Below the pieces are notes generated by a model. The model was not told the DNA's origin. It did not search any database and worked only from the letters and a program-made list of their open reading frames with translations. Shown in pieces: positions 43,973 through 50,960 of a stretch of DNA of 64,000 nucleotides (positions are counted from its first letter, which is position 1; every line of letters starts with the position of its first letter). The stretch spans positions 1 through 64,000 of IMG/VR virus record IMGVR_UViG_3300021425_003044. The stretch is one strand, 5' to 3'. The translations under genes and the position numbers were made by a program. Source of the DNA: a virus.

Positions 43973-44649
43973 AAGTAAGATTAGTTAGTTACTCCCAACC
44001 TGCAGAAGATTTCGCAAAATCAGTAGAAGTATTACCCAATGCACAGGATTTAGTTGCATATTGTGCAAGGGTGTCTAATCCTTCTAATCAGATGAACACT
44101 GAAACAAGCGAACGATTATTAAAATATCTTATTAAGCACAAACATTGGAGTCCGTTTGAAATGGTAAGTGCTTGTTTAGAAATAGAAACTACTAGAGACA
44201 TCGCACACCAAATCGTACGACATCGCAGTTTTGCATTCCAAGAATTTAGTCAGCGATATGCAGATCCAGCTGAATTTGGAGATCAGTTTGTTATTCGCGA
44301 AGCTAGATTACAAGATGACAAAAATAGGCAAAACAGCATTGAAACAGACGATCCGGAATTAGAAGCACATTGGATACATAAGCAGCGAGAAGTTATTGCG
44401 GCTGCCAAAGCAGCATATGAATGGGCTATTGAAAACGGTATTGCTAAAGAGCAAGCACGGGTTGTATTGCCAGAAGGAAATACAAAGACACGCCTTTATA
44501 TGAATGGCAGCCTACGTAGTTGGGTACATTACATTGAATTACGTGGAGCAAATGGGACACAAAAAGAACACATGGAAATTGCCCACGCCTGTGCAAAAGT
44601 TGTAGCAGAAATCTTTCCAAACATAATGAGCTTTGTAGATGAAGGATAA
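43969..44649 (+). CDS. thyX: flavin-dependent thymidylate synthase (ThyX)
   Basis: ThyX makes dTMP from dUMP with FAD and NADPH. The 226-residue protein has the ThyX motif [14 protein letters not shown] (84-97; RHRx7S) and the C-terminal [11 protein letters not shown] region that binds dUMP. Length fits the family (about 220-250). It is coupled to the ferredoxin gene by ATGA and overlaps dCMP deaminase by 11 bases; deaminase and ThyX act in sequence. Confidence 0.92.
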   Translation: MKVRLVSYSQPAEDFAKSVEVLPNAQDLVAYCARVSNPSNQMNTETSERLLKYLIKHKHWSPFEMVSACLEIETTRDIAHQIVRHRSFAFQEFSQRYADPAEFGDQFVIREARLQDDKNRQNSIETDDPELEAHWIHKQREVIAAAKAAYEWAIENGIAKEQARVVLPEGNTKTRLYMNGSLRSWVHYIELRGANGTQKEHMEIAHACAKVVAEIFPNIMSFVDEG

Positions 44650-45124
44650 ATTTATCCATGCATTTATGGACGTTGCGGAACGTTTTAGCAAATTATCTAG
44701 TGCAAAGCGACTGCAAGTAGGTGCTATTATTGTAAAGGATGATAGGATTATTTCTATTGGTTACAACGGTATGCCTAGCGGATGGGAAAATAATTGCGAA
44801 GCAACTATTTTTGTAACAAAAGCCGAAGCACAAGGCTATGATATGGTTGCTCAGGGCTACACTGAAACTGAAAAAGGTAACTGGACAAGATTAAAAACTC
44901 GGCCAGAAGTATTGCATGCAGAAAGTAATGCCCTTGCTAAACTTGCCCGCAGTAGCGAAAGTGGCGAAGGTGCAACAATGTTTATTACACATCAGCCATG
45001 TTTAGACTGTGCAAAATTAATTTATCAAAGTGGTATTTCTAGAGTATATTTTAAAGAGCCTTATCGGCTTGACACTGGATTAGATTTCTTACAAAAATCT
45101 AATGTTGAAGTATACAAAGTTTAG
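44639..45124 (+). CDS. cd: deoxycytidylate deaminase (dCMP deaminase)
   Basis: It converts dCMP to dUMP, the substrate of ThyX. The 161-residue protein has the zinc site HAE (93-95) and PCLDC (120-124), with an N-terminal KRLQVGAIIVKDDRIISIGYNGMP characteristic of phage dCMP deaminases. T4 Cd is of similar length. It is the last gene of the operon from 42415 and converges with phoH. Confidence 0.9.
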   Translation: MKDKFIHAFMDVAERFSKLSSAKRLQVGAIIVKDDRIISIGYNGMPSGWENNCEATIFVTKAEAQGYDMVAQGYTETEKGNWTRLKTRPEVLHAESNALAKLARSSESGEGATMFITHQPCLDCAKLIYQSGISRVYFKEPYRLDTGLDFLQKSNVEVYKV

Positions 45125-45142
45125 GGGCCTTTCGACCCCCCT
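45123..45142 (+). terminator. possible hairpin between convergent genes
   Basis: AGGGG (45123-45127) can pair with CCCCT (45138-45142) across a 10-base loop. It lies between the ends of the dCMP deaminase and phoH genes, where a two-way terminator would be useful. There is no U-run on either strand, so support is weak. Confidence 0.3.
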
Positions 45143-45156
45143 CCTTAGTTAATGGG

Positions 45157-45879
45157 TTATTCGTCTCCGTAGATAGCTAGTACTTCTTTAACTGCTTCGT
45201 GACGTTCAATGTCACGATGCTCAAAGTTTACTATATCTAACCGGGTTAAATCACGAGTGTACAAATGTTTTATGAATGACACTAAACCATTGTCTGTAAG
45301 TCTATCTGCTTGTGCTAGATCACCAGTAACTACCATCTTAGAACCCTCTCCAATGCGTGTTAATAACATCTTCATTTGATTAGGTGTTGCATTCTGCATT
45401 TCATCTGCTAGAATAAAACTGTTCTTAAATGTCCGTCCTCGCATGTATGCTAGTGGTGCTATTTCTATAATGCCTTCGTCGATCATCATAGTTATTTCTC
45501 TGGCAGTGAAATATTCTCTTATGACATCGAATATAGGTCTAGTCCATGGAGCCATCTTTTGCTCTAGCGTTCCTGGTAAAAATCCTAAGTCTTCATCGAC
45601 GCTAACTGCAGGACGAGTAACAATAATTTTTTCAACCTCACCTTCCTTAAACAGTTTTACAGCGATTTGTACTGCTAATAATGTTTTACCTGTACCAGCT
45701 GGACCTATTCCAAAGACGATGTCTTTATCTTTGTCTAGCAATTTTAACATGTAAGTTTCTTGATTTCTATTACGTGGTAGGACTCTAACTTGACGCTTTT
45801 TCTTATATGCATCAAATTCAACAACGTTATTAGTTGCTTCTTCATATTTCGGCTTGCGAGCCGAACGTCTTGCACCCAT
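45157..45879 (-). CDS. phoH: PhoH-like ATPase
   Basis: The start at 45879 (MGARRSARKPKYEE, 240 residues) has a strong AAGGAGGAAC ribosome binding site on the - strand; the longer frame to 45945 would run through the structured leader. It has Walker A GPAGTGKTLL (59-68), VTRPAVSVDEDLGFLPGTLEQKM and Walker B FILADEMQN, with the following TGD.AQ motif. PhoH is an ATPase related to RNA helicase domains, very common in marine phages; its role is unsettled (phosphate stress or RNA metabolism). It is one of two - strand genes here. Confidence 0.9.
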   Translation of the reverse strand: MGARRSARKPKYEEATNNVVEFDAYKKKRQVRVLPRNRNQETYMLKLLDKDKDIVFGIGPAGTGKTLLAVQIAVKLFKEGEVEKIIVTRPAVSVDEDLGFLPGTLEQKMAPWTRPIFDVIREYFTAREITMMIDEGIIEIAPLAYMRGRTFKNSFILADEMQNATPNQMKMLLTRIGEGSKMVVTGDLAQADRLTDNGLVSFIKHLYTRDLTRLDIVNFEHRDIERHEAVKEVLAIYGDE

Positions 45880-45899
45880 TAAGTTCCTCCTTGTTGGAT

Positions 45900-45940
45900 A
45901 AAAAATAGGGCTTAACCTTAACAGTAAGGCTGTTGCCCTA
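45900..45940 (-). promoter_or_regulatory. structured phoH leader with terminator-like hairpin
   Basis: On the - strand the leader holds TAGGGC (45940-45935), an inner hairpin AACAG-loop-CTGTT (45934-45920) and GCCCTA (45911-45906) followed by TTTTTT (45905-45900). An alternative inner pairing CCTTA/TAAGG excludes the first. The outer stem plus U-run resembles an intrinsic terminator placed 20 bases before the phoH start codon, as in attenuators. Confidence 0.45.
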
Positions 45941-45989
45941 CACAAATATTTAGCTGTATCTTTTAAAGCTAAACTTACCTTAAAATACG

Positions 45990-46009
45990 ATAAATAAAAG
46001 TAATAAATA
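45990..46009 (+). promoter_or_regulatory. two tandem late promoter elements
   Basis: ATAAATA occurs at 45990-45996 (GATAAATAAA) and again at 46003-46009 (AATAAATATA), before the ATG at 46024. The second has the better distance for a start near 46015; the pair is the only tandem case I see. They would drive the two conserved genes and possibly the lysis block. Confidence 0.6.
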
Positions 46010-46023
46010 TAGGATTATCTGAA

Positions 46024-46617
46024 ATGCAAGACATTTATGACGTAATAAAAAACGTAGAAAGAATATATGAAAGTAACACAGGTTTCCAAATCCTAAAAGA
46101 TTTCGAGCGTGTATTAGATGAATTAGACTTATATGTCTATGATAATTGGGAAGACGGTGAATTAGCCGAAGGTCCAATTATAGATAGACATTGGGTAACA
46201 TGTAAATTTTTCTGGGATAGGAATAAAATGCCAGATCCTATGGGAGGTAAGAGATTATTAGATTATGATTGCAAGATTAAGTATCAAAAAACTTATATGC
46301 TCAAACCTAGGAAAATACGCAAACCAGATGACATTAGACCGGGCACAAAAAAAGGGAAACTCGATCGTCGTCCTATTTGGATTGTAAGCATTATGATGCC
46401 TAAAAAATTATTAGCTGATATATATGGTAGCTACAAAGAAAAATGGGATTGGATAACAGATCCTGCAACAGAAGCAACAGCACCTGGTACTGAGCAACCA
46501 GCTGATGACCTAGCAGCAGGCGGAATGCCCGAAGGAATGGATATGGGTGGAGCAGCACCACCTGAAGCTGGAGCAGCACCACCTGAAGCTGGAGCAGCAC
46601 CAGCAGGAGCAGTATAA
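46024..46617 (+). CDS. conserved hypothetical phage protein with Ala/Pro-rich tail
   Basis: The 197-residue protein has an N-terminal helical part, then a conserved-looking core (KMPDPMGGKRLLDYDCKIKY, then MLKPRKIRKPDDIRPGTKKG and RRPIWIVSIMMPKKL). It ends in a low-complexity tail made of AGAAPPE repeats. I recall the core from cyanophage genomes without a function; the late promoters suggest a virion or assembly role. The next gene starts at an overlapping TAATG. Confidence 0.65.
   Translation: MQDIYDVIKNVERIYESNTGFQILKDFERVLDELDLYVYDNWEDGELAEGPIIDRHWVTCKFFWDRNKMPDPMGGKRLLDYDCKIKYQKTYMLKPRKIRKPDDIRPGTKKGKLDRRPIWIVSIMMPKKLLADIYGSYKEKWDWITDPATEATAPGTEQPADDLAAGGMPEGMDMGGAAPPEAGAAPPEAGAAPAGAV
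46549..46602 (+). repeat. 21-base tandem repeat coding AAPPEAG
   Basis: The unit GGAGCAGCACCACCTGAAGCT occurs at 46549 and 46570 and continues as a partial third copy. It encodes the Ala/Pro/Glu/Gly tail of the preceding gene. Such repeats change copy number easily. Confidence 0.8.
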
Positions 46618-47333
46618 TGAGTCTACATAAGCACGATTTAAAATATATGATGTATGATATTTTTGAAGTAGATTCATATACAAGCAAAATGGGAGAAGAT
46701 CAAGACATTGTAGTTGTAAGTTTTACAATGAAAGACAAGGCACCTGCAGACGATTTAGTTAAATTTTTAGAAAGCGGCTATAGTTTTATACTTGATGCAG
46801 ATGTATCAGCAGGAGAACTAAAAGATGGAAATTATAAAGTTTTTGTAGAAATTGAAAGAGATAGACATATAGGCGAAAACTTATATGAAATGCTTGACGG
46901 TGTTAAAAAAATAAGCGGAGTAAATAATTTAAAATTCCGTTATTATAAAAACTTTAACAGCAAAGAAGCAACATTAGAAGCACTTACAGAAACAATACCA
47001 ACAAGTGCAGATGATTACAGTGTAAAACTAGAACAAACAACAATGGAAAACTACAAGCATTTCTTTAGCAATAGTTATTGTGATAATATTGAGATGTTAA
47101 GCGAAACTATTGTATTACAAAAACCACACACAGAACGATTACAACTACGATTTTTAGATTTCGGTGACAAACAAGATGTATTTGATAGGTTAACAGAAAG
47201 TTTTAATCCATGGGATTTTGCAGAAATTATATATCTATCAAAATATATAGGCGATTATAATATTACCAAATATGGTAATAAATTGACGTTAGAAAACAAA
47301 GGAAAAACACTAGTTGTAGAACGCATTTCTTAA
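46617..47333 (+). CDS. conserved hypothetical phage protein
   Basis: The 238-residue protein contains IFEVDSYTSKMGEDQDIVVVSF, DLVKFLESGYSFILDADVSAGE and YKVFVEIERDRHIGENLYEMLDG, then KHFFSNSYCDNIEML. I remember this pattern from marine T4-like phages, always as a protein of unknown function paired with the previous one. Mixed alpha/beta, soluble, acidic. Coupled translation and late promoters suggest the pair works in virion assembly. Confidence 0.65.
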   Translation: MSLHKHDLKYMMYDIFEVDSYTSKMGEDQDIVVVSFTMKDKAPADDLVKFLESGYSFILDADVSAGELKDGNYKVFVEIERDRHIGENLYEMLDGVKKISGVNNLKFRYYKNFNSKEATLEALTETIPTSADDYSVKLEQTTMENYKHFFSNSYCDNIEMLSETIVLQKPHTERLQLRFLDFGDKQDVFDRLTESFNPWDFAEIIYLSKYIGDYNITKYGNKLTLENKGKTLVVERIS

Positions 47334-47343
47334 GGAGAACATA

Positions 47344-48195
47344 ATGGCAAAATCCGACTTTAAATTTGCATTTGAACCGCCAATGGTTAAAGAATTATTA
47401 CATGGAAATATTGAATGGAATAATTGGTATAATGCAATGTGTGAGATTTTGCCTCTTTGGGAAATTAACACTATTGACCGTGTAGCAGGATTTATTGCAC
47501 AATGCGGTCATGAATCTCGTAACTTTTCTGTACTAACCGAAAACCTCAACTACTCAGCAGCCGCACTTAATCGCATCTTCCCCAAATATTTTATCCGTGC
47601 AGGTAAAAATGCACAAGAATATCATAGACAACCAGAACGTATTGCAAATGTAATCTATGCTGATCGCATGGGTAACGGTGATGAGGCTAGTGGCGACGGT
47701 TGGAAATATAGAGGCGGTGGTATACTGCAGTTAACAGGTTGTAATAACTATACAGCATTTGCAAAAGAAATGGGAATTACTGTAGATGACAGTGTAAACT
47801 ATGTAAGGACAAAAAAAGGCGCCTTAGATAGTGCATGCTGGTTTTGGGACACAAACAACATAAACCGTTATTGTGACGATCAAGATATCGTGGGTATGAC
47901 TAAACGCATTAATGGCGGTACAATTGGTTTGGAAGATCGCAAGAAGCACTGGGAACATGCATTAGATGTGTTAGGAGGCGATCTTGATTCTCACAGTGTT
48001 GACCATAATCAAATTGTTAAAAAAGGCAGTAGGGGGGCATTAGTCACAGAAATACAAGAACGATTAGATATTAAACCTGCAGATGGTATATTTGGTCCAG
48101 GAACTGAAGAAATAATAAAAATTTGGCAAGAAGATAACGGACTTTATCCAGACGGTATAGTAGGTCCTAAGACAATTGAAAAACTATTAGGCTGA
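47344..48195 (+). CDS. endolysin: GH19 chitinase-like domain plus peptidoglycan-binding domain
   Basis: The 283-residue protein has a glycoside hydrolase 19-type catalytic region. AGFIAQCGHESRNFSVLTEN contains the catalytic Glu (E57), followed by LNYSAAALNRIFPKYF, YADRMGNGD, the GWKYRGGGILQLTG segment and TKRINGG. Residues about 222-283 (IVKKGSRGALVTEIQERL...DGIFGPGTEEIIKIWQ) form a peptidoglycan-binding domain 1. It cuts the glycan strands of the cell wall at the end of infection. No signal peptide, so a holin is needed; a candidate lies at 49587. Confidence 0.9.
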   Translation: MAKSDFKFAFEPPMVKELLHGNIEWNNWYNAMCEILPLWEINTIDRVAGFIAQCGHESRNFSVLTENLNYSAAALNRIFPKYFIRAGKNAQEYHRQPERIANVIYADRMGNGDEASGDGWKYRGGGILQLTGCNNYTAFAKEMGITVDDSVNYVRTKKGALDSACWFWDTNNINRYCDDQDIVGMTKRINGGTIGLEDRKKHWEHALDVLGGDLDSHSVDHNQIVKKGSRGALVTEIQERLDIKPADGIFGPGTEEIIKIWQEDNGLYPDGIVGPKTIEKLLG

Positions 48196-48197
48196 TT

Positions 48198-48710
48198 ATG
48201 GGTATTTTTGCTGGCATAAAATATGGCTTAATAGCACTTGTATTACTTGCTGGACTTGCAGCATATGATTATGTAATAGATTTACGTGTAAATTTAGAAC
48301 AAACAAAAGCTAACCTAGCAACATCCGAAGCAAACACACAATTGTTAGAAAATGAAATAGGTAAACAGCAAGAAGTGCTTGACCAATTACAAAAAGATTT
48401 TAAAGACATTACAGAAGCAAATAAAAAACTAGAAAATGTAAATCAAAAATTAGTAAAAGAGTATGCAGCACTTGACACAAAATTTAACAAGATTAATGCA
48501 AGTGGAGAAAAGCGAGACATTGGTAATCTTGCTGTACAAAAAACAAAAGCAATAGAAAAAATTGTTAATCGTGCAAGTGCCAATGCCTTAAGATGTGTAG
48601 AGATAGCTATGGGTAGTCCACTTACAGAAGAAGAAAAAAATGCAACAAAAAAATCACAGATCAATCCTGAATGTACTAGCATTGCGAATCCTAAATTCGT
48701 ACAGTATTAA
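48198..48710 (+). CDS. i-spanin-like protein (Rz type)
   Basis: The 170-residue protein has one N-terminal membrane helix (about 7-24, IKYGLIALVLLAGLAAYDYV). A long coiled coil follows (about 30-95, LEQTKANLATSEANTQLLEN and similar), then a Cys-containing C-terminal part. This is the architecture of inner-membrane spanins. It starts 2 bases after the endolysin stop and its 3' end overlaps a lipoprotein gene in another frame, the classic Rz/Rz1 layout. Confidence 0.72.
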   Translation: MGIFAGIKYGLIALVLLAGLAAYDYVIDLRVNLEQTKANLATSEANTQLLENEIGKQQEVLDQLQKDFKDITEANKKLENVNQKLVKEYAALDTKFNKINASGEKRDIGNLAVQKTKAIEKIVNRASANALRCVEIAMGSPLTEEEKNATKKSQINPECTSIANPKFVQY

Positions 48711-49071
48711 AATATTTGCATTAATATTACCCGTATTGTTTTTTGTAAACAGTTGTACAAAAGACATAACCCCTCCTCCTGTTAAAAAAATAGAAACAGT
48801 AACAAAATATATAGAAAAAACTCCCCTCAACTTAGACAAACCTGCCCCAGTAGAAATGAGTAAAGTAAACTGGATACTAATAACCGAAGATAATTACGCA
48901 GATGTATTTGCAGAATTAAAAGACAAAAATGCAGATGTTGTTCTTTTTGGTTTAACAGATGACAATTACGAAACCCTAAGCAAAAACTTTGCACAAATCC
49001 GTGCATACATAATCAAACAAAACGAAATAATAAAACAATATAAAAACTACTACGAAAATGTTACAAACTAA
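48640..49071 (+). CDS. o-spanin-like lipoprotein (Rz1 type)
   Basis: The gene starts inside the i-spanin gene (71-base overlap). The 143-residue product has a signal-like segment IKIFALILPVLFFVNSC, with a lipobox ending at C39 for lipid attachment. A Pro-rich ITPPPVKKIETVTKYIEK and an acidic C-terminal domain follow. Together with the i-spanin it would span the periplasm and fuse the two membranes in lysis. The C-terminal part is longer than in lambda Rz1. A start nearer the signal segment is possible. Confidence 0.65.
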   Translation: MQQKNHRSILNVLALRILNSYSIKIFALILPVLFFVNSCTKDITPPPVKKIETVTKYIEKTPLNLDKPAPVEMSKVNWILITEDNYADVFAELKDKNADVVLFGLTDDNYETLSKNFAQIRAYIIKQNEIIKQYKNYYENVTN

Positions 49072-49097
49072 CCAGATCTAATGTAACATTTGTATCG

Positions 49098-49104
49098 CTA
49101 AATA
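49098..49104 (+). promoter_or_regulatory. late promoter variant CTAAATA
   Basis: GCTAAATACT lies 23-29 bases before the ATG at 49127, in the 55-base gap after the o-spanin gene. It differs from consensus at the first base, as do the sites at 14747 and 61356. Confidence 0.4.
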
Positions 49105-49126
49105 CTATGTACGCCCGAGGGCGGTA

Positions 49127-49618
49127 ATGGGGGCAAATATGGATTTAGCACAACAAGTACAAGGTATGTCACACACTGAGAGTTTTCAGATGCTAGGAAT
49201 GCATCTAACTGACATGATAGTACCTTGGTTAGCAATCTTAATTAGTATAGCAGCAGCATTTTGGTTTAAAGATTTTGCACAAAATCTTGTAGCCGGTATG
49301 GCGTTTAAATATGGTGGCAACTTTCGTGAAGGCGATCAAGTCATCTTAGACGGACACGATGCTATGATTATTAAGATAGGCATGAAGGAAACTGTATTTG
49401 GTAGATACACGGACAAAGGTTACACCTGGCAATATGTACCAAATGAAAAAATTGAATACCACAAATTAGAGAAAATTGTACACAGAGATCTACACTTAGA
49501 TACTGATATAGAAAAAGGGCAACAGATAATGGAGCTGATAGCAAAAGCTCAATCAACATACAAAAAACCATTGGAGGTAAACAAAGATGCCAAGGGCACA
49601 TCCCCTCTCGAAGGATGA
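49127..49618 (+). CDS. MscS-like mini-channel protein
   Basis: The 163-residue protein has one clear membrane helix (about 30-47, MIVPWLAILISIAAAFWF). The pore-helix and beta-domain pattern of mechanosensitive channel MscS follows: KDFAQNLVAGMAFKYGGNF, REGDQVILDGHDAMIIKIGM, and WQYVPNEKI (MscS: N-AAG...F..GD.(I/V)...G....(V/I)..IG, then (I/V)PN..I). The charged C-terminal tail is short. It would be a minimal single-pass MscS core. Lying between spanins and a holin-like gene it may take part in lysis or in osmotic control. An ATG at 49139 is an alternative start. Confidence 0.65.
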   Translation: MGANMDLAQQVQGMSHTESFQMLGMHLTDMIVPWLAILISIAAAFWFKDFAQNLVAGMAFKYGGNFREGDQVILDGHDAMIIKIGMKETVFGRYTDKGYTWQYVPNEKIEYHKLEKIVHRDLHLDTDIEKGQQIMELIAKAQSTYKKPLEVNKDAKGTSPLEG

Positions 49619-49985
49619 GGAAACCAACATAGTAGAAAACAAAACTGAAACAGGATTTGACAAATACAAATATGACGAAGAAATTGCTGTTCCTGCTTCT
49701 GAAGGAAGGGCAACAAAACGGGTAAAATTAGATTTAGAAGTAGATGCAACAGCAAAAGACCTTGGTGTAAATCCTTTTGCAAAATGGATACATCTTGCCC
49801 ATGCTGTAGACAGCTGGCGAATTTTTCCACGTATCTTTATCCTAACCTATATTGTATTATTACATAAGAGTGTGCTATGGTATATGGAATTACCAAATCC
49901 TACTCTAGAACAATCTGGGCTTATAAGCATAGTAGTTGGGGCAGGTGCTGCTTGGTTTGGATTATATACAGGGAGTAAACGTTAA
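49587..49985 (+). CDS. holin-like membrane protein
   Basis: The 132-residue protein has a charged N-terminal half and two membrane segments, about 79-99 (IFPRIFILTYIVLLHKSVLWY) and about 109-127 (GLISIVVGAGAAWFGLY), ending in GSKR. The short charged end after the last helix, the spacing of the helices and the position right after endolysin and spanins fit a two-helix holin. I recall similar VVGAGAAWFG(L/F)Y proteins called holin-like in marine phages. It overlaps the MscS-like gene by 32 bases. Confidence 0.6.
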   Translation: MPRAHPLSKDEETNIVENKTETGFDKYKYDEEIAVPASEGRATKRVKLDLEVDATAKDLGVNPFAKWIHLAHAVDSWRIFPRIFILTYIVLLHKSVLWYMELPNPTLEQSGLISIVVGAGAAWFGLYTGSKR

Positions 49986-50058
49986 TGTTGGTGTTTAGCT
50001 ACGAAATTATGAACTTCTAATTAGCAAAGGTAATATTAAATTATAACTAAGTAGTATT

Positions 50059-50907
50059 ATGGACTACTACGATTTACTCGGGGTTAAGCGGTCAGCCTCG
50101 GCAGACGAACTTAAAACCGCTTATAAAAGACAAGCAATGAAAAACCATCCTGACAAGGGTGGCGATCCTGAAAAGTTTAAACAGATAAACGAAGCTTACC
50201 AGGCATTATCTGATCCGCGGCAAAAACAGATGTATGACCAGTTTGGTACAACTGATCCGCAGCAAGCACAGATGAACCAAGGTGGTTTCCATTTTACATC
50301 AGGAGCAGGAGCTGATTTTGAGGACGTATTAAGACATTTTGGATTTGGTGCACATTTTGGCAGAGGTTTTGCTAATCAACAAAGACGAAATAAAGATATA
50401 AAATTAAGATTGTTAATTAATTTAGTTGATATTTTTACAGGAAAAACAGATACAGTAACATATAAACTGCCGAATGGAAAAACTGAAATTATAGATATTA
50501 CAATCCCTCCAGGAATAGAAGATGGAGATGTGGTCAAGTTTTCAGGCTACGGGGACAACAGTTTTCCACAATTTCCGCGTGGAGACTTACTTATTCAAAT
50601 ACAAATAAAACCTGATCCAAATTTTAGACGCGAGGGTAGTAATATTTTTACAAGTATTAAAGTAGACATTTTTGACTTAATTATAGGTTGTCAAAAAGAA
50701 ATTGCTACACCCGATAAAAAGAAAGTAAGTTTAACAATACCTCCAACTACTTTACCTAATACAGTATTTAACATTAGCGGCTACGGCTCTCCTAGCAGAT
50801 CAACCAATCGCAATGGTAACTTGTTAGTAGAAGTAAAGCCAATCATGCCAAAATTAAATAGTAAACAGTTAGAGAGTTTGAAAAATTTTAAGAACAAGAT
50901 TACTTGA
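50059..50907 (+). CDS. DnaJ-type J-domain co-chaperone (CbpA-like)
   Basis: The 282-residue protein starts with a J domain, MDYYDLLGVKRSASADELK, with HPD at 30-32, which stimulates DnaK. A short Gly/Phe-rich linker follows (HFGFGAHFGRGF, about 93-105). The zinc-finger CxxCxGxG repeats of DnaJ are absent. Two C-terminal beta domains are present (DITIPPGIEDGDVVKFSGYG; VSLTIPPTTLPN), as in CbpA or eukaryotic type II. It probably recruits host DnaK for phage protein folding. Its 3' end holds the -35 box of the clpA promoter. Confidence 0.88.
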   Translation: MDYYDLLGVKRSASADELKTAYKRQAMKNHPDKGGDPEKFKQINEAYQALSDPRQKQMYDQFGTTDPQQAQMNQGGFHFTSGAGADFEDVLRHFGFGAHFGRGFANQQRRNKDIKLRLLINLVDIFTGKTDTVTYKLPNGKTEIIDITIPPGIEDGDVVKFSGYGDNSFPQFPRGDLLIQIQIKPDPNFRREGSNIFTSIKVDIFDLIIGCQKEIATPDKKKVSLTIPPTTLPNTVFNISGYGSPSRSTNRNGNLLVEVKPIMPKLNSKQLESLKNFKNKIT

Positions 50908-50932
50908 CAGCAAAGCAAAATTTATGTATAAT
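50904..50932 (+). promoter_or_regulatory. strong sigma70-type promoter
   Basis: TTGACA (50904-50909), a 17-base spacer and TATAAT (50927-50932). TTGACA overlaps the TGA stop of the dnaJ gene. It drives the ClpA gene at 50961, which has AAGGAT as ribosome binding site. Confidence 0.85.
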
Positions 50933-50960
50933 AATAGAAATCTATTTTTAAAAGGATAAT

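Noticed and set aside
48443-48839. Two - strand frames opposite the spanin genes
   Set aside because: The Rz/Rz1-like arrangement on the + strand explains this region and the reverse frames show no domain or ribosome binding site.
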